The notes beneath the pieces were generated by a model. The model worked only from the letters and a program-made list of their open reading frames with translations. It did not search any database and was not told the origin of the DNA. Below are positions 34,013 through 42,813 of a stretch of 64,000 nt of DNA, piece by piece (positions within the stretch are counted from its first letter, which is position 1; each line of letters begins with the position of its first letter). Made by a program: the position numbers and the translations under genes. This DNA comes from Treponema sp. OMZ 798. Its GTDB lineage: Bacteria; Spirochaetota; Spirochaetia; Treponematales; Treponemataceae. The DNA is taken from the NCBI RefSeq assembly GCF_024181385.1, contig NZ_CP051305.1, positions 1 through 64,000 of the forward strand, read 5' to 3'.

Positions 34013-34137
34013 GAAAAGTTAGAATGTCAAATGACAAAGGTCGAACGAGGGAAAGTTCGAATGTCAAACGGTAGGAAGTACGAATGCCAAACTTCGCACC
34101 TCGTCCTTCGTCCTTTCCACTTCGTCATTCTCACTTT
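34013..34137. repeat. Degenerate GAATGTC-type repeat cluster
   Basis: Three plus-strand copies share the core AGT-[TAC]-GAATG-[TC]-CAAA, spaced 38 and 23 bases apart. The minus strand at 34118-34137 reads AAAGTGAGAATGACGAAGTG, a related unit. The composition differs from flanking coding DNA. The nature is unknown; it may be a remnant of a small dispersed element. Confidence 0.5.
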
Positions 34138-34165
34138 GTTCTTTAGCCGTAAGCCCTTTTTTTCC

Positions 34166-34193
34166 TAAACCTGCCTTAAAAACAAGCCGAAAA
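34166..34193 (+). promoter_or_regulatory. Possible sigma-28-like motility promoter for the fliK operon
   Basis: TAAACCTG, a 12-base spacer and GCCGAAAA resemble the FliA consensus TAAAGTTT-N11-GCCGATAA, one base too long. It lies about 40 bases before the fliK start. I see no good sigma-70 promoter closer by. Confidence 0.35.
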
Positions 34194-34234
34194 TTTAATG
34201 AAGTAACAATAGAAGAAACACATAGGAGGTTCAT

Positions 34235-35623
34235 ATGCAAGCACTTGATGTTCGTATGCAGGCTTTGCCGGTAAAAGAGCCGGAAAGAGAAGAACCTGGG
34301 GACATTAAAAGAGCTGATACGGAACCTGTAAGAAACGGAGATTCATTCCTGGCAATGATCAAAAAGATGATTGCCGCCGCCAAGGATGGAAGCAAGGAGA
34401 TTGATGAAGCCCGATTTGAAGATGCCCGCCTTAGGGAAGATAAAATGAGGGATTCATCGCTTCAAAAGGAAGCAGGAAGGCAAGATACGGAATTCTCGGC
34501 TAAAGACTCGGCCCGTAACGCCAAGAGTTTGAATGCTGCCGAAACCGATAATCTGCCTAATTCCAAAGAAGCTTATTTAAAAGAGCCCAAGGATTTACTA
34601 AAAAAGCCTACGAACGGAATTCAAAAGCTGAACTCGGAACACTTGCAGGCTGAAAAGACACAAAAAGATATGCCTGAATTAAATCTTAAAATTCTCAATG
34701 AAGATTTTAAGGGTGAAATTAAGGACTTTTTGCCTCAAGATGTAAAAGAAGATGAAAATCTTACTCTTCTTTCCGATGAAGCTTTAAAAAAGTTGGACAA
34801 GGCGGGAAAGAAAAAAGCTCAGTGCCTTGACGAAGAAAAGGCTGAACAGGCAGGAAAGTTGGTATCCTTATCCAAGGCCGATAAAAAAGATTTATCAAAA
34901 AAGATAGCTCCTCAAAGTGAGGCTGTGAAGGAAAGCTTAAACAAAAAGCCGGTTTCCAAGTCTAGACCTAAGATTTCTGTAGAAGACTTACGCTCGATGC
35001 CTTCAGTTCAATCGGATGCTGCTATTCATACGGCAGGTTCCGAATCGAGGGTGGAAACCGATAATTCCGTCGATATGGTAATCGATTTTAGCGGTAAGCC
35101 TCAAAATACGGCTCAGGGCGGCGATCTTCAAAACACTCAAAATGGAAGCGAGGCTCAAAAGACTCCCCAAACTTTTTCAGCTATGCTGAGTCAGGAAATA
35201 AGAGAGTCGGCAGCAGACTTTGTACAAGCCGGAAAAATAGTTCTTCGAGACAATAATGCAGGAGAAATAAGGCTGCATCTAAGGCCTGAAAATCTGGGAG
35301 CCGTAAAAATCAATTTGGAGCTGAGTGAGGGGAAAAGGGTTACCGGAACAGTAACTGTTGCCTCTAAAGAAGCCTACGAAGCCTTTGAAAAAAATTTGGA
35401 TAATTTGGCTAAAGAATTTAAAGAAAACGGCTTTGAATTTGCCGAATTTAATTTAGATTGGTCGGGAGCTTCGGGTCAAGAAGGCTTTGCCGAAGGTTTT
35501 GAATCCTTTTCGGGCTTTGCCTATAAAAATCCGGAACAAGATTTAAGGCAGCTTGAAAAAACGGCCGATAATCTGAGTACCTACAGTTACGTTTATGGTT
35601 CAACTGTAGATCTTTTGGCTTAA
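34235..35623 (+). CDS. fliK: Flagellar hook-length control protein FliK
   Basis: FliK is exported during hook assembly and acts as the ruler that sets hook length and switches export specificity. The 462-residue protein has a long, charged, low-complexity N-terminal and middle part (about 1-320, rich in Lys, Glu, Asp, Ser). A compact C-terminal domain (about 325-420) matches Flg_hook: GEIRLHLRPENLGAVKINLEL followed by KEAYEAFEKNLDNLAKEF. The C-terminal domain is the conserved part and the linker is variable in length across spirochaetes. It is first in the motility operon, 11 bases before flgD. AGGAGG precedes ATG 34235. Confidence 0.88.
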   Translation: MQALDVRMQALPVKEPEREEPGDIKRADTEPVRNGDSFLAMIKKMIAAAKDGSKEIDEARFEDARLREDKMRDSSLQKEAGRQDTEFSAKDSARNAKSLNAAETDNLPNSKEAYLKEPKDLLKKPTNGIQKLNSEHLQAEKTQKDMPELNLKILNEDFKGEIKDFLPQDVKEDENLTLLSDEALKKLDKAGKKKAQCLDEEKAEQAGKLVSLSKADKKDLSKKIAPQSEAVKESLNKKPVSKSRPKISVEDLRSMPSVQSDAAIHTAGSESRVETDNSVDMVIDFSGKPQNTAQGGDLQNTQNGSEAQKTPQTFSAMLSQEIRESAADFVQAGKIVLRDNNAGEIRLHLRPENLGAVKINLELSEGKRVTGTVTVASKEAYEAFEKNLDNLAKEFKENGFEFAEFNLDWSGASGQEGFAEGFESFSGFAYKNPEQDLRQLEKTADNLSTYSYVYGSTVDLLA

Positions 35624-35634
35624 AGGGGAATCTT

Positions 35635-36144
35635 ATGCAAGTAAATAATATTAATAGAAGCGTTGTGAACACCGCTCTTGAACAAGCGGAAATGATGAAG
35701 GATTTTAAATCCGAGATGAGTCCTGAGGAAAAGGCTCTTTTAAGCCTTCAGGTTGACACCTTAAATAAGCAAAATTTTGCAGAAACGAGGGTTCCTAAGC
35801 AGCAGCTTGGAAAAGACGAATTTCTTCAGCTTTTAATTGCTCAGTTGACCCATCAGGACCCTACATCTCCGATGGAAGACACTCAATTTATCGGGCAAAT
35901 GGCTCAATTTTCATCCCTTGAGCAGATGACCAATATGAATAAAAACTTTGCCGCCTTAAACGAGCTTATGACAGGCTCATCGGCTGTAAACGCCGTCGGC
36001 AAAAAAGTCGACCTTGATTTAGGTTCTTCTAAAGTTTCAGGATATATTTCGGCCGCAACACGCGGTATAAATCCTGAAGTTATGGTAAACGGAAACTGGT
36101 ACAACTGGTCTGCCGTTAAAACGGTTTATGCAGAAAACAATTAG
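35635..36144 (+). CDS. flgD: Flagellar hook assembly scaffold protein FlgD
   Basis: FlgD caps the growing hook and guides FlgE polymerisation. The 169 residues show the FlgD N-terminal signature KQQLGKDEFLQLLIAQLTHQDPTSPMEDTQFIGQMAQFSSLEQM (about 61-105), the best conserved part of the family. The C-terminal Ig/tudor-like region is short compared with enterobacterial FlgD (about 230 residues), as seen in other spirochaetes. It follows fliK by 11 bases with AAGGGGA upstream and precedes flgE by 12 bases. Confidence 0.93.
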   Translation: MQVNNINRSVVNTALEQAEMMKDFKSEMSPEEKALLSLQVDTLNKQNFAETRVPKQQLGKDEFLQLLIAQLTHQDPTSPMEDTQFIGQMAQFSSLEQMTNMNKNFAALNELMTGSSAVNAVGKKVDLDLGSSKVSGYISAATRGINPEVMVNGNWYNWSAVKTVYAENN

Positions 36145-36156
36145 GAGGCAATAATT

Positions 36157-37548
36157 ATGATGAGATCATTATTTTCGGGTGTTACCGGAATGCAAAACCA
36201 CCAAACAAGAATGGACGTTATCGGAAATAACGTAGCTAACGTAAATACAACAGGTTTTAAAAGAGGAAGAGTAAACTTCCAAGATTTAATTTCACAGCAA
36301 TTAAGCGGCGCAGCCCGTCCTACCGAGGAACTTGGAGGTGTAAACCCTAAAGAAGTCGGCTTGGGTATGATGGTTGCAAGTATCGACACAATCTTTACAC
36401 AGGGAGCCTTGCAGACAACAGGTGTTAACACCGACCTTGCAATCCAGGGAAACGGCTTTTTTATTCTTAAAGACGGAGAAAAATCTTTTTATACAAGAGC
36501 CGGTGCTTTCGGTTTAGACAGAGAAGGAACCTTGGTAAACCCTGCAAACGGAATGAGAGTGCAAGGTTGGATGGCAGAGGAAACCGATGGTTTTAGGCTT
36601 ATCAACACTTCAGGTCAAACCGAAGATCTTATTATTCCTATAGGCCAAAAAATAGATGCAAAGGCAACTACAAGCGTAGATTATGCTTGTAACCTTGATA
36701 AGCGATTGCCGGAATTGCCGGAAGGAGCAAACAGAGCACAGATTTTGGAATCTACATGGTCTACCGAATTTAAAGTTTATGATAGCTTCGGTGAAGCCCA
36801 TGAGCTTCAAATCGATTTTGCAAGAGTTCCCGGAGAGGTCAACGCTTGGCAGGCGACCGTAAATGTTGATCCGACAAATGCAGAAGCTACAGCAACAAGA
36901 GCCGGAATGGGAACAACCGATGGTGTTGAAAACAGCTTTATAGTCCGTTTTGATAATAACGGACATCTGGCTTCCGTTACAGATACGGCCGGAAATGTAA
37001 GCGGTCCGGCAGGTAAGGTTTCCGTGCAAGTTTCTTTCAATGTTGTGGGAGCAAACCCTGAAGAAGGCGGTGCTCCGACAAGACAGACCTTGGATGTAAA
37101 TTTGGGGGAAATAGGAACTTCAATAAATACCATAACACAGTTTTCTCAGCAGAGCAGTACAAAGGCTTACCAGCAGGATGGTTACGGTATGGGCTACCTT
37201 GAAAACTTTAGAATTGACCAAAGTGGTGTGATAACCGGCGTTTATTCAAACGGTGTAAGACAGGAGCTGGGGCAAATTGCTATGGCAAGTTTTACCAATC
37301 AGGGCGGTCTCGAAAAAGCCGGTCAGAATACCTATGTTCAATCCAATAACTCGGGCGTTGCCAATATTTCTACATCGGGCACTGTCGGAAAGGGTTATCT
37401 GATAGGCGGAACCCTCGAAATGAGTAATGTAGACCTAACCGACCAATTTGTAGATATGATCGTAACTCAAAAAGGTTTTCAAGCAGGTGCTAAAACAATA
37501 CAAACTTCAGATACAATGCTTGAAACAGTCTTGAACTTGAAACGATAG
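36157..37548 (+). CDS. flgE: Flagellar hook protein FlgE
   Basis: FlgE builds the periplasmic flagellar hook that links motor to filament. The 463-residue protein has the flagellar rod/hook N-terminus ([32 protein letters not shown]), the FlgE domain, and the C-terminal coiled helix ([26 protein letters not shown]). In spirochaetes, FlgE subunits become joined by lysinoalanine crosslinks between a Lys and a Cys. With the start at ATG 36157, Lys165 (IGQK) and Cys178 (DYACN) fall at the positions reported for T. denticola, and the following Asn179 is also kept. That agreement supports this start over the second ATG. AGGAGG precedes it. Confidence 0.96.
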   Translation: MMRSLFSGVTGMQNHQTRMDVIGNNVANVNTTGFKRGRVNFQDLISQQLSGAARPTEELGGVNPKEVGLGMMVASIDTIFTQGALQTTGVNTDLAIQGNGFFILKDGEKSFYTRAGAFGLDREGTLVNPANGMRVQGWMAEETDGFRLINTSGQTEDLIIPIGQKIDAKATTSVDYACNLDKRLPELPEGANRAQILESTWSTEFKVYDSFGEAHELQIDFARVPGEVNAWQATVNVDPTNAEATATRAGMGTTDGVENSFIVRFDNNGHLASVTDTAGNVSGPAGKVSVQVSFNVVGANPEEGGAPTRQTLDVNLGEIGTSINTITQFSQQSSTKAYQQDGYGMGYLENFRIDQSGVITGVYSNGVRQELGQIAMASFTNQGGLEKAGQNTYVQSNNSGVANISTSGTVGKGYLIGGTLEMSNVDLTDQFVDMIVTQKGFQAGAKTIQTSDTMLETVLNLKR

Positions 37549-37573
37549 TATGGTATAATCTAGGGTATTATTT

Positions 37574-37771
37574 ATGGTACAGGTAACGCGGCTAAACGGA
37601 ACAAAGTATTGGATAAATCCTCATCAAATCGAAACGATAGAGTGTAATCCCGATGTTACTTTGCAAATGCTTTCAGGAAAGTACTATGTAATTAAGGAAA
37701 GTCCTGAAGAAATTTTGGAAGCTATAGTCGCGTACCGCCGTAAAATCGGCGTATTTAAAAATGAGTTGTAG
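37574..37771 (+). CDS. flbD: FlbD-like flagellar protein
   Basis: A 65-residue protein of the FlbD family (unrelated to the Caulobacter regulator of that name), found in motility operons of spirochaetes and some Gram-positives between flgE and motA. The conserved pattern is visible: VTRLNGTKYWINPHQIETIECNPDVTL and then GKYYVIKES followed by the helix EILEAIVAYRR. Function is not established; effects on motor or hook assembly have been suggested for the family. A weak AGGG precedes ATG 37574, and motA follows after 21 bases. Confidence 0.88.
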   Translation: MVQVTRLNGTKYWINPHQIETIECNPDVTLQMLSGKYYVIKESPEEILEAIVAYRRKIGVFKNEL

Positions 37772-37792
37772 CAGAAGCAAAAAGGGGAATAT

Positions 37793-38572
37793 ATGGATAT
37801 AGCGTCGTTTATAGGAATATTCGGAGGTATAGCAGTTGTAGCATTCGGTGCCATCCTCGGCGGTTCGGCCGGAGGTCTTATTCACCCGGCTTCAATGTTC
37901 ATTACGATGGGCGGCTCCTACATGTGTCTTTTTTTAACCTATCCTTTATCTTATACAATAGGAATTTTCAAGGTTGTTGCAAGGGTTTTTAAGGTAACCG
38001 ATTACGGAGAAAAAGCCTTAGTACAGCGCTTTGTCGCTCTTTCCGAAAAAAGCCGCCGTGCAGGCCTTCTTGCTTTGGAAGAAGAAATTGAAGACTTTGA
38101 AGATCCCTTTATGCGTTCGGGTTTACGGAACGTAGTTGACGGTATTGACGGTGAAGCTATCCGCTCTCTTATGGAAAACGAGCTTAACCAAATGGAAGAA
38201 CGTCATAATACATGGATTTCGCTGGTAAACGCTTGGGCTACGCTTGCGCCCGGTTTCGGTATGTTGGGAACGGTTATAGGTCTTATAGGTATGTTGTTGA
38301 ACTTGGATGATAAGAGCGCCCTAGGTCCTAACATGGCTACGGCTCTTGTTACTACCTTTTACGGTTCTCTTATGCAAAACTGGTTATTGGTTCCTATAGC
38401 AACAAAACTTATGTACCAAAACAATATGGAAGTAAAATCAAAAGAGATGATTATAGAAGGGGTTTTGGGAATTCAAGCCGGAGATAACCCTAGAATTTTG
38501 GCTCAAAGGCTTGTTACATATTTGACGCCTTCCGACAGAAAGGCAATAGAAGCTGAAGTCTTAAAGGATTAA
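37793..38572 (+). CDS. motA: Flagellar motor stator protein MotA
   Basis: MotA is the four-helix stator subunit that, with MotB, conducts ions to drive the motor. The 259 residues show two N-terminal helices ([22 protein letters not shown]), a large cytoplasmic loop containing the charged segment that contacts FliG, and two C-terminal helices including [18 protein letters not shown] with the conserved Pro. AAAGGGG precedes ATG 37793. MotB starts one base after the stop, so the two are coupled. Confidence 0.95.
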   Translation: MDIASFIGIFGGIAVVAFGAILGGSAGGLIHPASMFITMGGSYMCLFLTYPLSYTIGIFKVVARVFKVTDYGEKALVQRFVALSEKSRRAGLLALEEEIEDFEDPFMRSGLRNVVDGIDGEAIRSLMENELNQMEERHNTWISLVNAWATLAPGFGMLGTVIGLIGMLLNLDDKSALGPNMATALVTTFYGSLMQNWLLVPIATKLMYQNNMEVKSKEMIIEGVLGIQAGDNPRILAQRLVTYLTPSDRKAIEAEVLKD

Positions 38573-38573
38573 A

Positions 38574-39293
38574 ATGGCAAGGAAAAAGAAACACGGAGCG
38601 GCTGCCGCAGGAAGCGGATGGCTTACCACTTATGCAGATATGGTTACCCTCATGCTTTGCTTCTTCGTAATGCTTTTTGAGCCGTCCGAGGTTGATGTAA
38701 CTCAGCTATTGGCTCTTTCTGCATCAATAAGCGGCGATCCTACGGGAGGAGGTAAGTCGGTTTCTGCAGGCCGGCTTTCAGACCTCGGTAACACCATAAG
38801 CTCCATGCCTTCAATGGAAAAAGGAAAGATGCTCGCAAGTGCCTTAAAAAAGGCTGTTTCTCTTTTTGCTCCCGAAATAAAAACAAATAAGATTGCAGTT
38901 ACAAGCGATGAGAGGGGAATAGTAATAAGCCTGGCATCGGACGTTTTCTTTTACCCCGGAAGTGCAGATCTAAATATTGCCGAATCCAGAGATACTCTTT
39001 TAAACCTTGCTCAATTTTTATCTTCTCAAGATTTGGCTTCCTATAGGTTTAGGGTTGAGGGGCATACCGATTCCGGAGTAACGGATCCTACCGTATGGAA
39101 AAGCAATTGGGAGCTTTCATCTGCAAGAGCAATAAATATTTTGCACAGCCTTACAGACTTTGGAGCTCAAGAATCCAGATTTTCGGTAGCAGGTTATGCA
39201 GATACCCGCCCTATCTTTTCAAATGATACGGCAGAAGGAAGGGCCTACAATAGGCGGGTTGATATAATTATTCTTGATGATGCACACTTTTAG
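38574..39293 (+). CDS. motB: Flagellar motor stator protein MotB
   Basis: MotB anchors the stator to peptidoglycan and carries the ion-binding Asp. The 239 residues start with a basic stretch, then the single membrane helix [20 protein letters not shown] with Asp22 as the conserved ion-carrying residue, then a plug/linker region and the C-terminal OmpA-like peptidoglycan-binding domain (VEGHTDSGV...NWELSSARA...YADTRP...NRRVDI). A ribosome site AAAGGA lies in the end of motA. Lack of the polar residues typical of sodium stators around Asp22 is compatible with proton use, but this is not decisive. Confidence 0.95.
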   Translation: MARKKKHGAAAAGSGWLTTYADMVTLMLCFFVMLFEPSEVDVTQLLALSASISGDPTGGGKSVSAGRLSDLGNTISSMPSMEKGKMLASALKKAVSLFAPEIKTNKIAVTSDERGIVISLASDVFFYPGSADLNIAESRDTLLNLAQFLSSQDLASYRFRVEGHTDSGVTDPTVWKSNWELSSARAINILHSLTDFGAQESRFSVAGYADTRPIFSNDTAEGRAYNRRVDIIILDDAHF

Positions 39294-39335
39294 TAAAAAT
39301 AAAATTGTGCCGATTATAATAGTAAGGAGAAAATT

Positions 39336-39881
39336 ATGGCTGATAATGACTTAATGGATGACGATGATATTCAGGAAAACATGACTTCATCAGTAGATAC
39401 CAAAAAAAGAGGTGCAGGTCTTATACCCATGCTGATAAAGTGGGTTGCTATTGTATTGGTTGCTCTAATTTTCATTGTTACCGTTGTAGTTATTACAATG
39501 AACATAAGGGATAAACGAGGCTCCTCGCATTCAATATCTCCTGTTTCTGAAGAATACCGTGAAACAAGGGATGTACTACAATGGTATCAGGCAATAGGTA
39601 TTTTGAAAGTACATACGGCAGATAGAATTCCTGCAACATTGATAGTTGATGTCGCCTTGGGCTATACCAACAACGATAAGTCGACACCTCAGGAGCTTTC
39701 TGCAAGAAAGGTTGAAATAATAGACTTTTTACGCTCTTACTTTAAAAGCAAGACTACAGCTGAATTAAGGCAGGAAGAAAAAATAAAGATTGAAATAAAA
39801 CACGAAATAAACGATAATGTACTTACAAAAAATAAAATAAAGGATGTTCGATTTACGCAATACGATATTGTTGAACAATAA
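39336..39881 (+). CDS. fliL: Flagellar basal body-associated protein FliL
   Basis: FliL is a single-pass membrane protein that surrounds the stator and supports torque and stator stability. The 181 residues have an acidic N-terminal tail (ADNDLMDDDD), one membrane helix (LIPMLIKWVAIVLVALIFIVTVVVITM, about 32-58) and a periplasmic domain ending in KDVRFTQYDIVEQ, matching the usual FliL ending of the type V-x-F-x-x-F-x-x-Q. AAGGAG precedes ATG 39336. It sits in the usual motB-fliL-fliM order. Confidence 0.93.
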   Translation: MADNDLMDDDDIQENMTSSVDTKKRGAGLIPMLIKWVAIVLVALIFIVTVVVITMNIRDKRGSSHSISPVSEEYRETRDVLQWYQAIGILKVHTADRIPATLIVDVALGYTNNDKSTPQELSARKVEIIDFLRSYFKSKTTAELRQEEKIKIEIKHEINDNVLTKNKIKDVRFTQYDIVEQ

Positions 39882-39895
39882 AGGATAGGAGAGCC

Positions 39896-40930
39896 ATGAC
39901 AGAAGTTCTTTCGCAGGATGAAATAGATCAGCTTCTCACCGCAATAAGCTCAGGAGATACGGATACAGAAGATTTTCGTGCCGTTAACGATACCCGTAAA
40001 ATAAAAATTTACGACTTTAAACGTCCCGACAAATTTTCTAAGGAGCAGATGAGGACGGTACAGATGATGCATGAAACCTTTGCCCGTCTTACAACCACCT
40101 CTCTTTCGGCTCAGCTGCGAAGCATGGCTCATGTTCACGTAGCAACTGTAGAACAGCTTACATATGAAGAATTTATAAGATCAATACCTACGCCGACAAC
40201 CTTGGCGATTATCAACATGGATCCTTTAAGGGCAAGTGCTCTTTTGGAGATAGACCCCTCGGTTACCTTTTCGATTATAGACCGCTTGTTCGGCGGTAAG
40301 GGACAGGGTTCAAAGGTTCAAAGAGAATTGACCGAAATCGAAAGCTCTGTTATGGAGGGCGTTATCGTCCGTATTCTTGCAAATATGAGGGAAGCATGGA
40401 CTACCGTAGTCGATTTACGTCCCCGCTTGGGAAACATAGATACCAATCCTCAGTTTGTTCAGATTGTAACCCCCTCGGAAATGGTTCTTTTGGTAACCTT
40501 GGAAACAAAGGTAGGAGAGGAAGAAGGAATGATGAATATCTGTCTTCCTTATATTACCCTTGAACCGATTATCTCAAAACTATCGACGCAGTTTTGGTTT
40601 TCTTCGGTTAGGAGGGCATCGACAGGTCAGTATGCGGCCGCTATTAAGGATAAACTCTCATCGGTTGAAGTTGACATGGTTGCAGAGGTAGGCTCTTTAG
40701 ATGTTTCAATCAGGGACGTTCTTAATTTGAGAGCCGGAGACGTTGTACGCTTACCCAACGTAAGGGTAGGGGATCCCTTTAAACTCACAGTAGGAAGCAG
40801 GCCTAAATTCTCCTGCCAGCCCGGTGTAAAGGGTAAAAAATTAGCAGTTCAGATTTTGGAAAAAATAGAAGATATTAGCGGTGATGAATTCGAAGAATTA
40901 ACATCGGAAGGAGATGAGTTGTATGAGTGA
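39896..40930 (+). CDS. fliM: Flagellar motor switch protein FliM
   Basis: FliM forms the C-ring, binds phosphorylated CheY and changes rotation. The 344 residues begin with the CheY-binding peptide region (LSQDEIDQLLTAI), continue with the CheC-like middle domain (including GGKGQGSKVQRELTEIE) and end with the SpoA/FliN-like domain (about 260-330). All parts are present at normal length. AGGAGAG precedes ATG 39896. The last eight bases overlap the fliY start. Confidence 0.97.
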   Translation: MTEVLSQDEIDQLLTAISSGDTDTEDFRAVNDTRKIKIYDFKRPDKFSKEQMRTVQMMHETFARLTTTSLSAQLRSMAHVHVATVEQLTYEEFIRSIPTPTTLAIINMDPLRASALLEIDPSVTFSIIDRLFGGKGQGSKVQRELTEIESSVMEGVIVRILANMREAWTTVVDLRPRLGNIDTNPQFVQIVTPSEMVLLVTLETKVGEEEGMMNICLPYITLEPIISKLSTQFWFSSVRRASTGQYAAAIKDKLSSVEVDMVAEVGSLDVSIRDVLNLRAGDVVRLPNVRVGDPFKLTVGSRPKFSCQPGVKGKKLAVQILEKIEDISGDEFEELTSEGDELYE

Positions 40931-42128
40931 TGGTTCAATTTCTCAAGATGAAATAGATGCCTTGTTATCGGGAGTAGGCGGAGGCGGAATTGCGCCGGCC
41001 CCTGCTGCAGGTGCGGGCGATGATTTGGCTAGTTTTAAAAAAACGGCATTGCTTCAATTTATAAAAGAAAATATTCCGGGGCTATCTTCTAATTTGGAGT
41101 CTATGACCGGTAAAAATGTCACAATTTCGGAGCCGATTGTAGAGCTCTCAGATAGAGAGACCTTTTTAAGAAGGGTTTCCGAAATGACGGTTGCTACCCT
41201 TATTGATTTTTCAGGATCTATGGCGGGCGATCATGCCTTTATGATGAGTCCTGAGCTTGCAAAAAAAATAGTCAGCTTGGTAAACCATGAAGACAGCGTA
41301 GAAATAGACGATATGGCCCTTTCGGTTATAAGCGAGACAATAGCGCAATATGTCGGTACGGAGTTGAGCTACCTTGAGCGTGCCGGGCTTACCGGGGTTT
41401 CATCTGCTCCGGCAGAATCTTCACATGTTCCTAAGGCTATGATGAGATTGCCTCAGCGCAGCTTTATAAGTGTCACTTATAATGTACAGCTTGATGACTC
41501 AGCATACCAATTATGGGAGATTCTTCCTGAAGATGTTGTCGATAAAATAGCCTCGACAATTGCAGGTCCTGATCCTTCAATGCAAGAAATGGGCGGCGAT
41601 GCCGGAATGCAGGGCATGGCCGCAATGGGAGGTATGCAAAATATGGGAGCAATGCAAAACGGAATGATGGGCGGTATGCAAATGGGAGCTATGCAAGCGG
41701 GAGGTCCTGCACAGCAAATGTTTGGTTCAGGTATGGCCCAAGGATCGCCTCAGCAAGGAGGAAGTATGCAGGCTATGAATAATATGGGCATGATGCCTCA
41801 AATGGGAATGGGCGCTAATGTTCAGCCTGTTCAATTTCCGCCCCTTCAGGGTTTTGTAAGTCAGGAAGAGCAGGGTAATATCGGTCTTATCATGGACGTC
41901 TACATGGAAATGACCGTAGAATTAGGGCGCACAAAGCGAATGATTAAAGAAATCCTCGGAATGGGTGAGGGGCACATTATTGAGCTTGATAAGCTTGCCG
42001 GTGAACCTGTCGATGTTCTTGTAAACCACAAACCTATAGCCAAGGGCGAGGTTGTAGTTATAGAAGAAAGTTTCGGTGTCCGTATTACCGAAATTTTATC
42101 TCCGGCAGAGCGTATTTCGGATATATAG
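40923..42128 (+). CDS. fliY: Flagellar motor switch protein FliY (FliN-type) with methionine-rich linker
   Basis: FliY/FliN completes the C-ring. The ~401-residue protein has an N-terminal FliM-like peptide (SISQDEIDALLSG), a CheC-like domain (about 30-210) and a C-terminal SpoA domain (about 320-400, MDVYMEMTVELGRTKRMIKEIL). In between (about 219-300) is a striking low-complexity linker with 22 Met in 79 residues, plus Gly and Gln and no Lys or Arg. The start chosen is ATG 40923 with GGAAGGAG about ten bases upstream. ATG 40914, three codons earlier, lies almost on the ribosome site. Whether the CheC-like domain keeps CheY-P phosphatase activity is uncertain. Confidence 0.93.
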   Translation: MSDGSISQDEIDALLSGVGGGGIAPAPAAGAGDDLASFKKTALLQFIKENIPGLSSNLESMTGKNVTISEPIVELSDRETFLRRVSEMTVATLIDFSGSMAGDHAFMMSPELAKKIVSLVNHEDSVEIDDMALSVISETIAQYVGTELSYLERAGLTGVSSAPAESSHVPKAMMRLPQRSFISVTYNVQLDDSAYQLWEILPEDVVDKIASTIAGPDPSMQEMGGDAGMQGMAAMGGMQNMGAMQNGMMGGMQMGAMQAGGPAQQMFGSGMAQGSPQQGGSMQAMNNMGMMPQMGMGANVQPVQFPPLQGFVSQEEQGNIGLIMDVYMEMTVELGRTKRMIKEILGMGEGHIIELDKLAGEPVDVLVNHKPIAKGEVVVIEESFGVRITEILSPAERISDI

Positions 42129-42153
42129 AATTAAAATCGGGTGGGGGCCTTTA

Positions 42154-42813
42154 ATGAGCTTGGGGAAAAAGCTGTTTTTTGTTCTTTTTTTTCTATTTTC
42201 GATAGCCTTGTTTGCAGAAACAGACGGAGCTTCTAAAGAAGATTCTTCTTTGCCTCCGGAGTCGGGTATTTTATTGGATGCAGGCACAAAAGGGAATATT
42301 GATACGAATGAGGGTAACTCTGCATCTGCCGGAAATGAAAATACCTTTGATTTAAATGTTGCAGAAAGAGCTCAATCCCCTGTTTCAAACCTGTTGAGAG
42401 TACTTATATCCTTAGTTATAGTATGTATTTTGGCCTATGTTGTGCTGAAATTTTTAAAAAAGTCTTCACTATCTTTTTCTTCTGATAGTCCTTATCTAAA
42501 AAGTGTCGCCTCAATTAATCTTGCCCAAGGAAAAAGTATTCATGTAGTTACCTTGGGCGAAAAAGCCTACCTTGTAGGTGTTACGGATTCTTCAATAAAT
42601 ATGATAGGAGAGGTGGAAGATAAGACCCTTGTCGATACTATGAATTTGGACGCCGAGAGGCGAAGTTCTTCTCCCAAACAAGACTTTGCTTCTATGCTGT
42701 CGTCGGTTTTTAAGGGTACGAAAAACAACAGTATTGACGCAAACTTTTTTGAAGCACAAAGAGAAAGGCTGAACAAGGCTGCACAAACTCAGATGCCGGA
42801 GGAAAGAGAATGA
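42154..42813 (+). CDS. fliO: FliO/FliZ-type flagellar biosynthesis protein
   Basis: FliO helps assemble the FliP-FliQ-FliR export gate. This 219-residue protein has an N-terminal signal-like helix (LFFVLFFLFSIALFAET), a Ser/Asp-rich periplasmic stretch, a second membrane helix (LLRVLISLVIVCILAYVVLKFL, about 76-97) and a cytoplasmic FliO domain (SVASINLAQGKSIHVVTLGEKAYLVGVT). The open frame runs back into fliY to 42076, but ATG 42154 has GTGGGGG upstream and begins the signal helix. It overlaps fliP by four bases (ATGA). Confidence 0.85.
   Translation: MSLGKKLFFVLFFLFSIALFAETDGASKEDSSLPPESGILLDAGTKGNIDTNEGNSASAGNENTFDLNVAERAQSPVSNLLRVLISLVIVCILAYVVLKFLKKSSLSFSSDSPYLKSVASINLAQGKSIHVVTLGEKAYLVGVTDSSINMIGEVEDKTLVDTMNLDAERRSSSPKQDFASMLSSVFKGTKNNSIDANFFEAQRERLNKAAQTQMPEERE

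Larger units (their letters stand above)
33933..34234. other. 302-base intergenic region with degenerate short repeats
   Basis: No gene is seen here. It contains three degenerate direct copies of a ~19-base unit, GAAAGTTMGAATGTCAAA-like, at 34013-34031, 34051-34069 and 34074-34092. A related copy in the opposite direction lies at about 34118-34137. The last third holds a possible sigma-28-like promoter and the ribosome site of fliK (GGAGG). Confidence 0.6.

Noticed and set aside
33933..34234. CRISPR array in the fliK upstream gap
   Set aside because: Repeats are degenerate, only ~19 bases and irregularly spaced, with no cas genes in the window.
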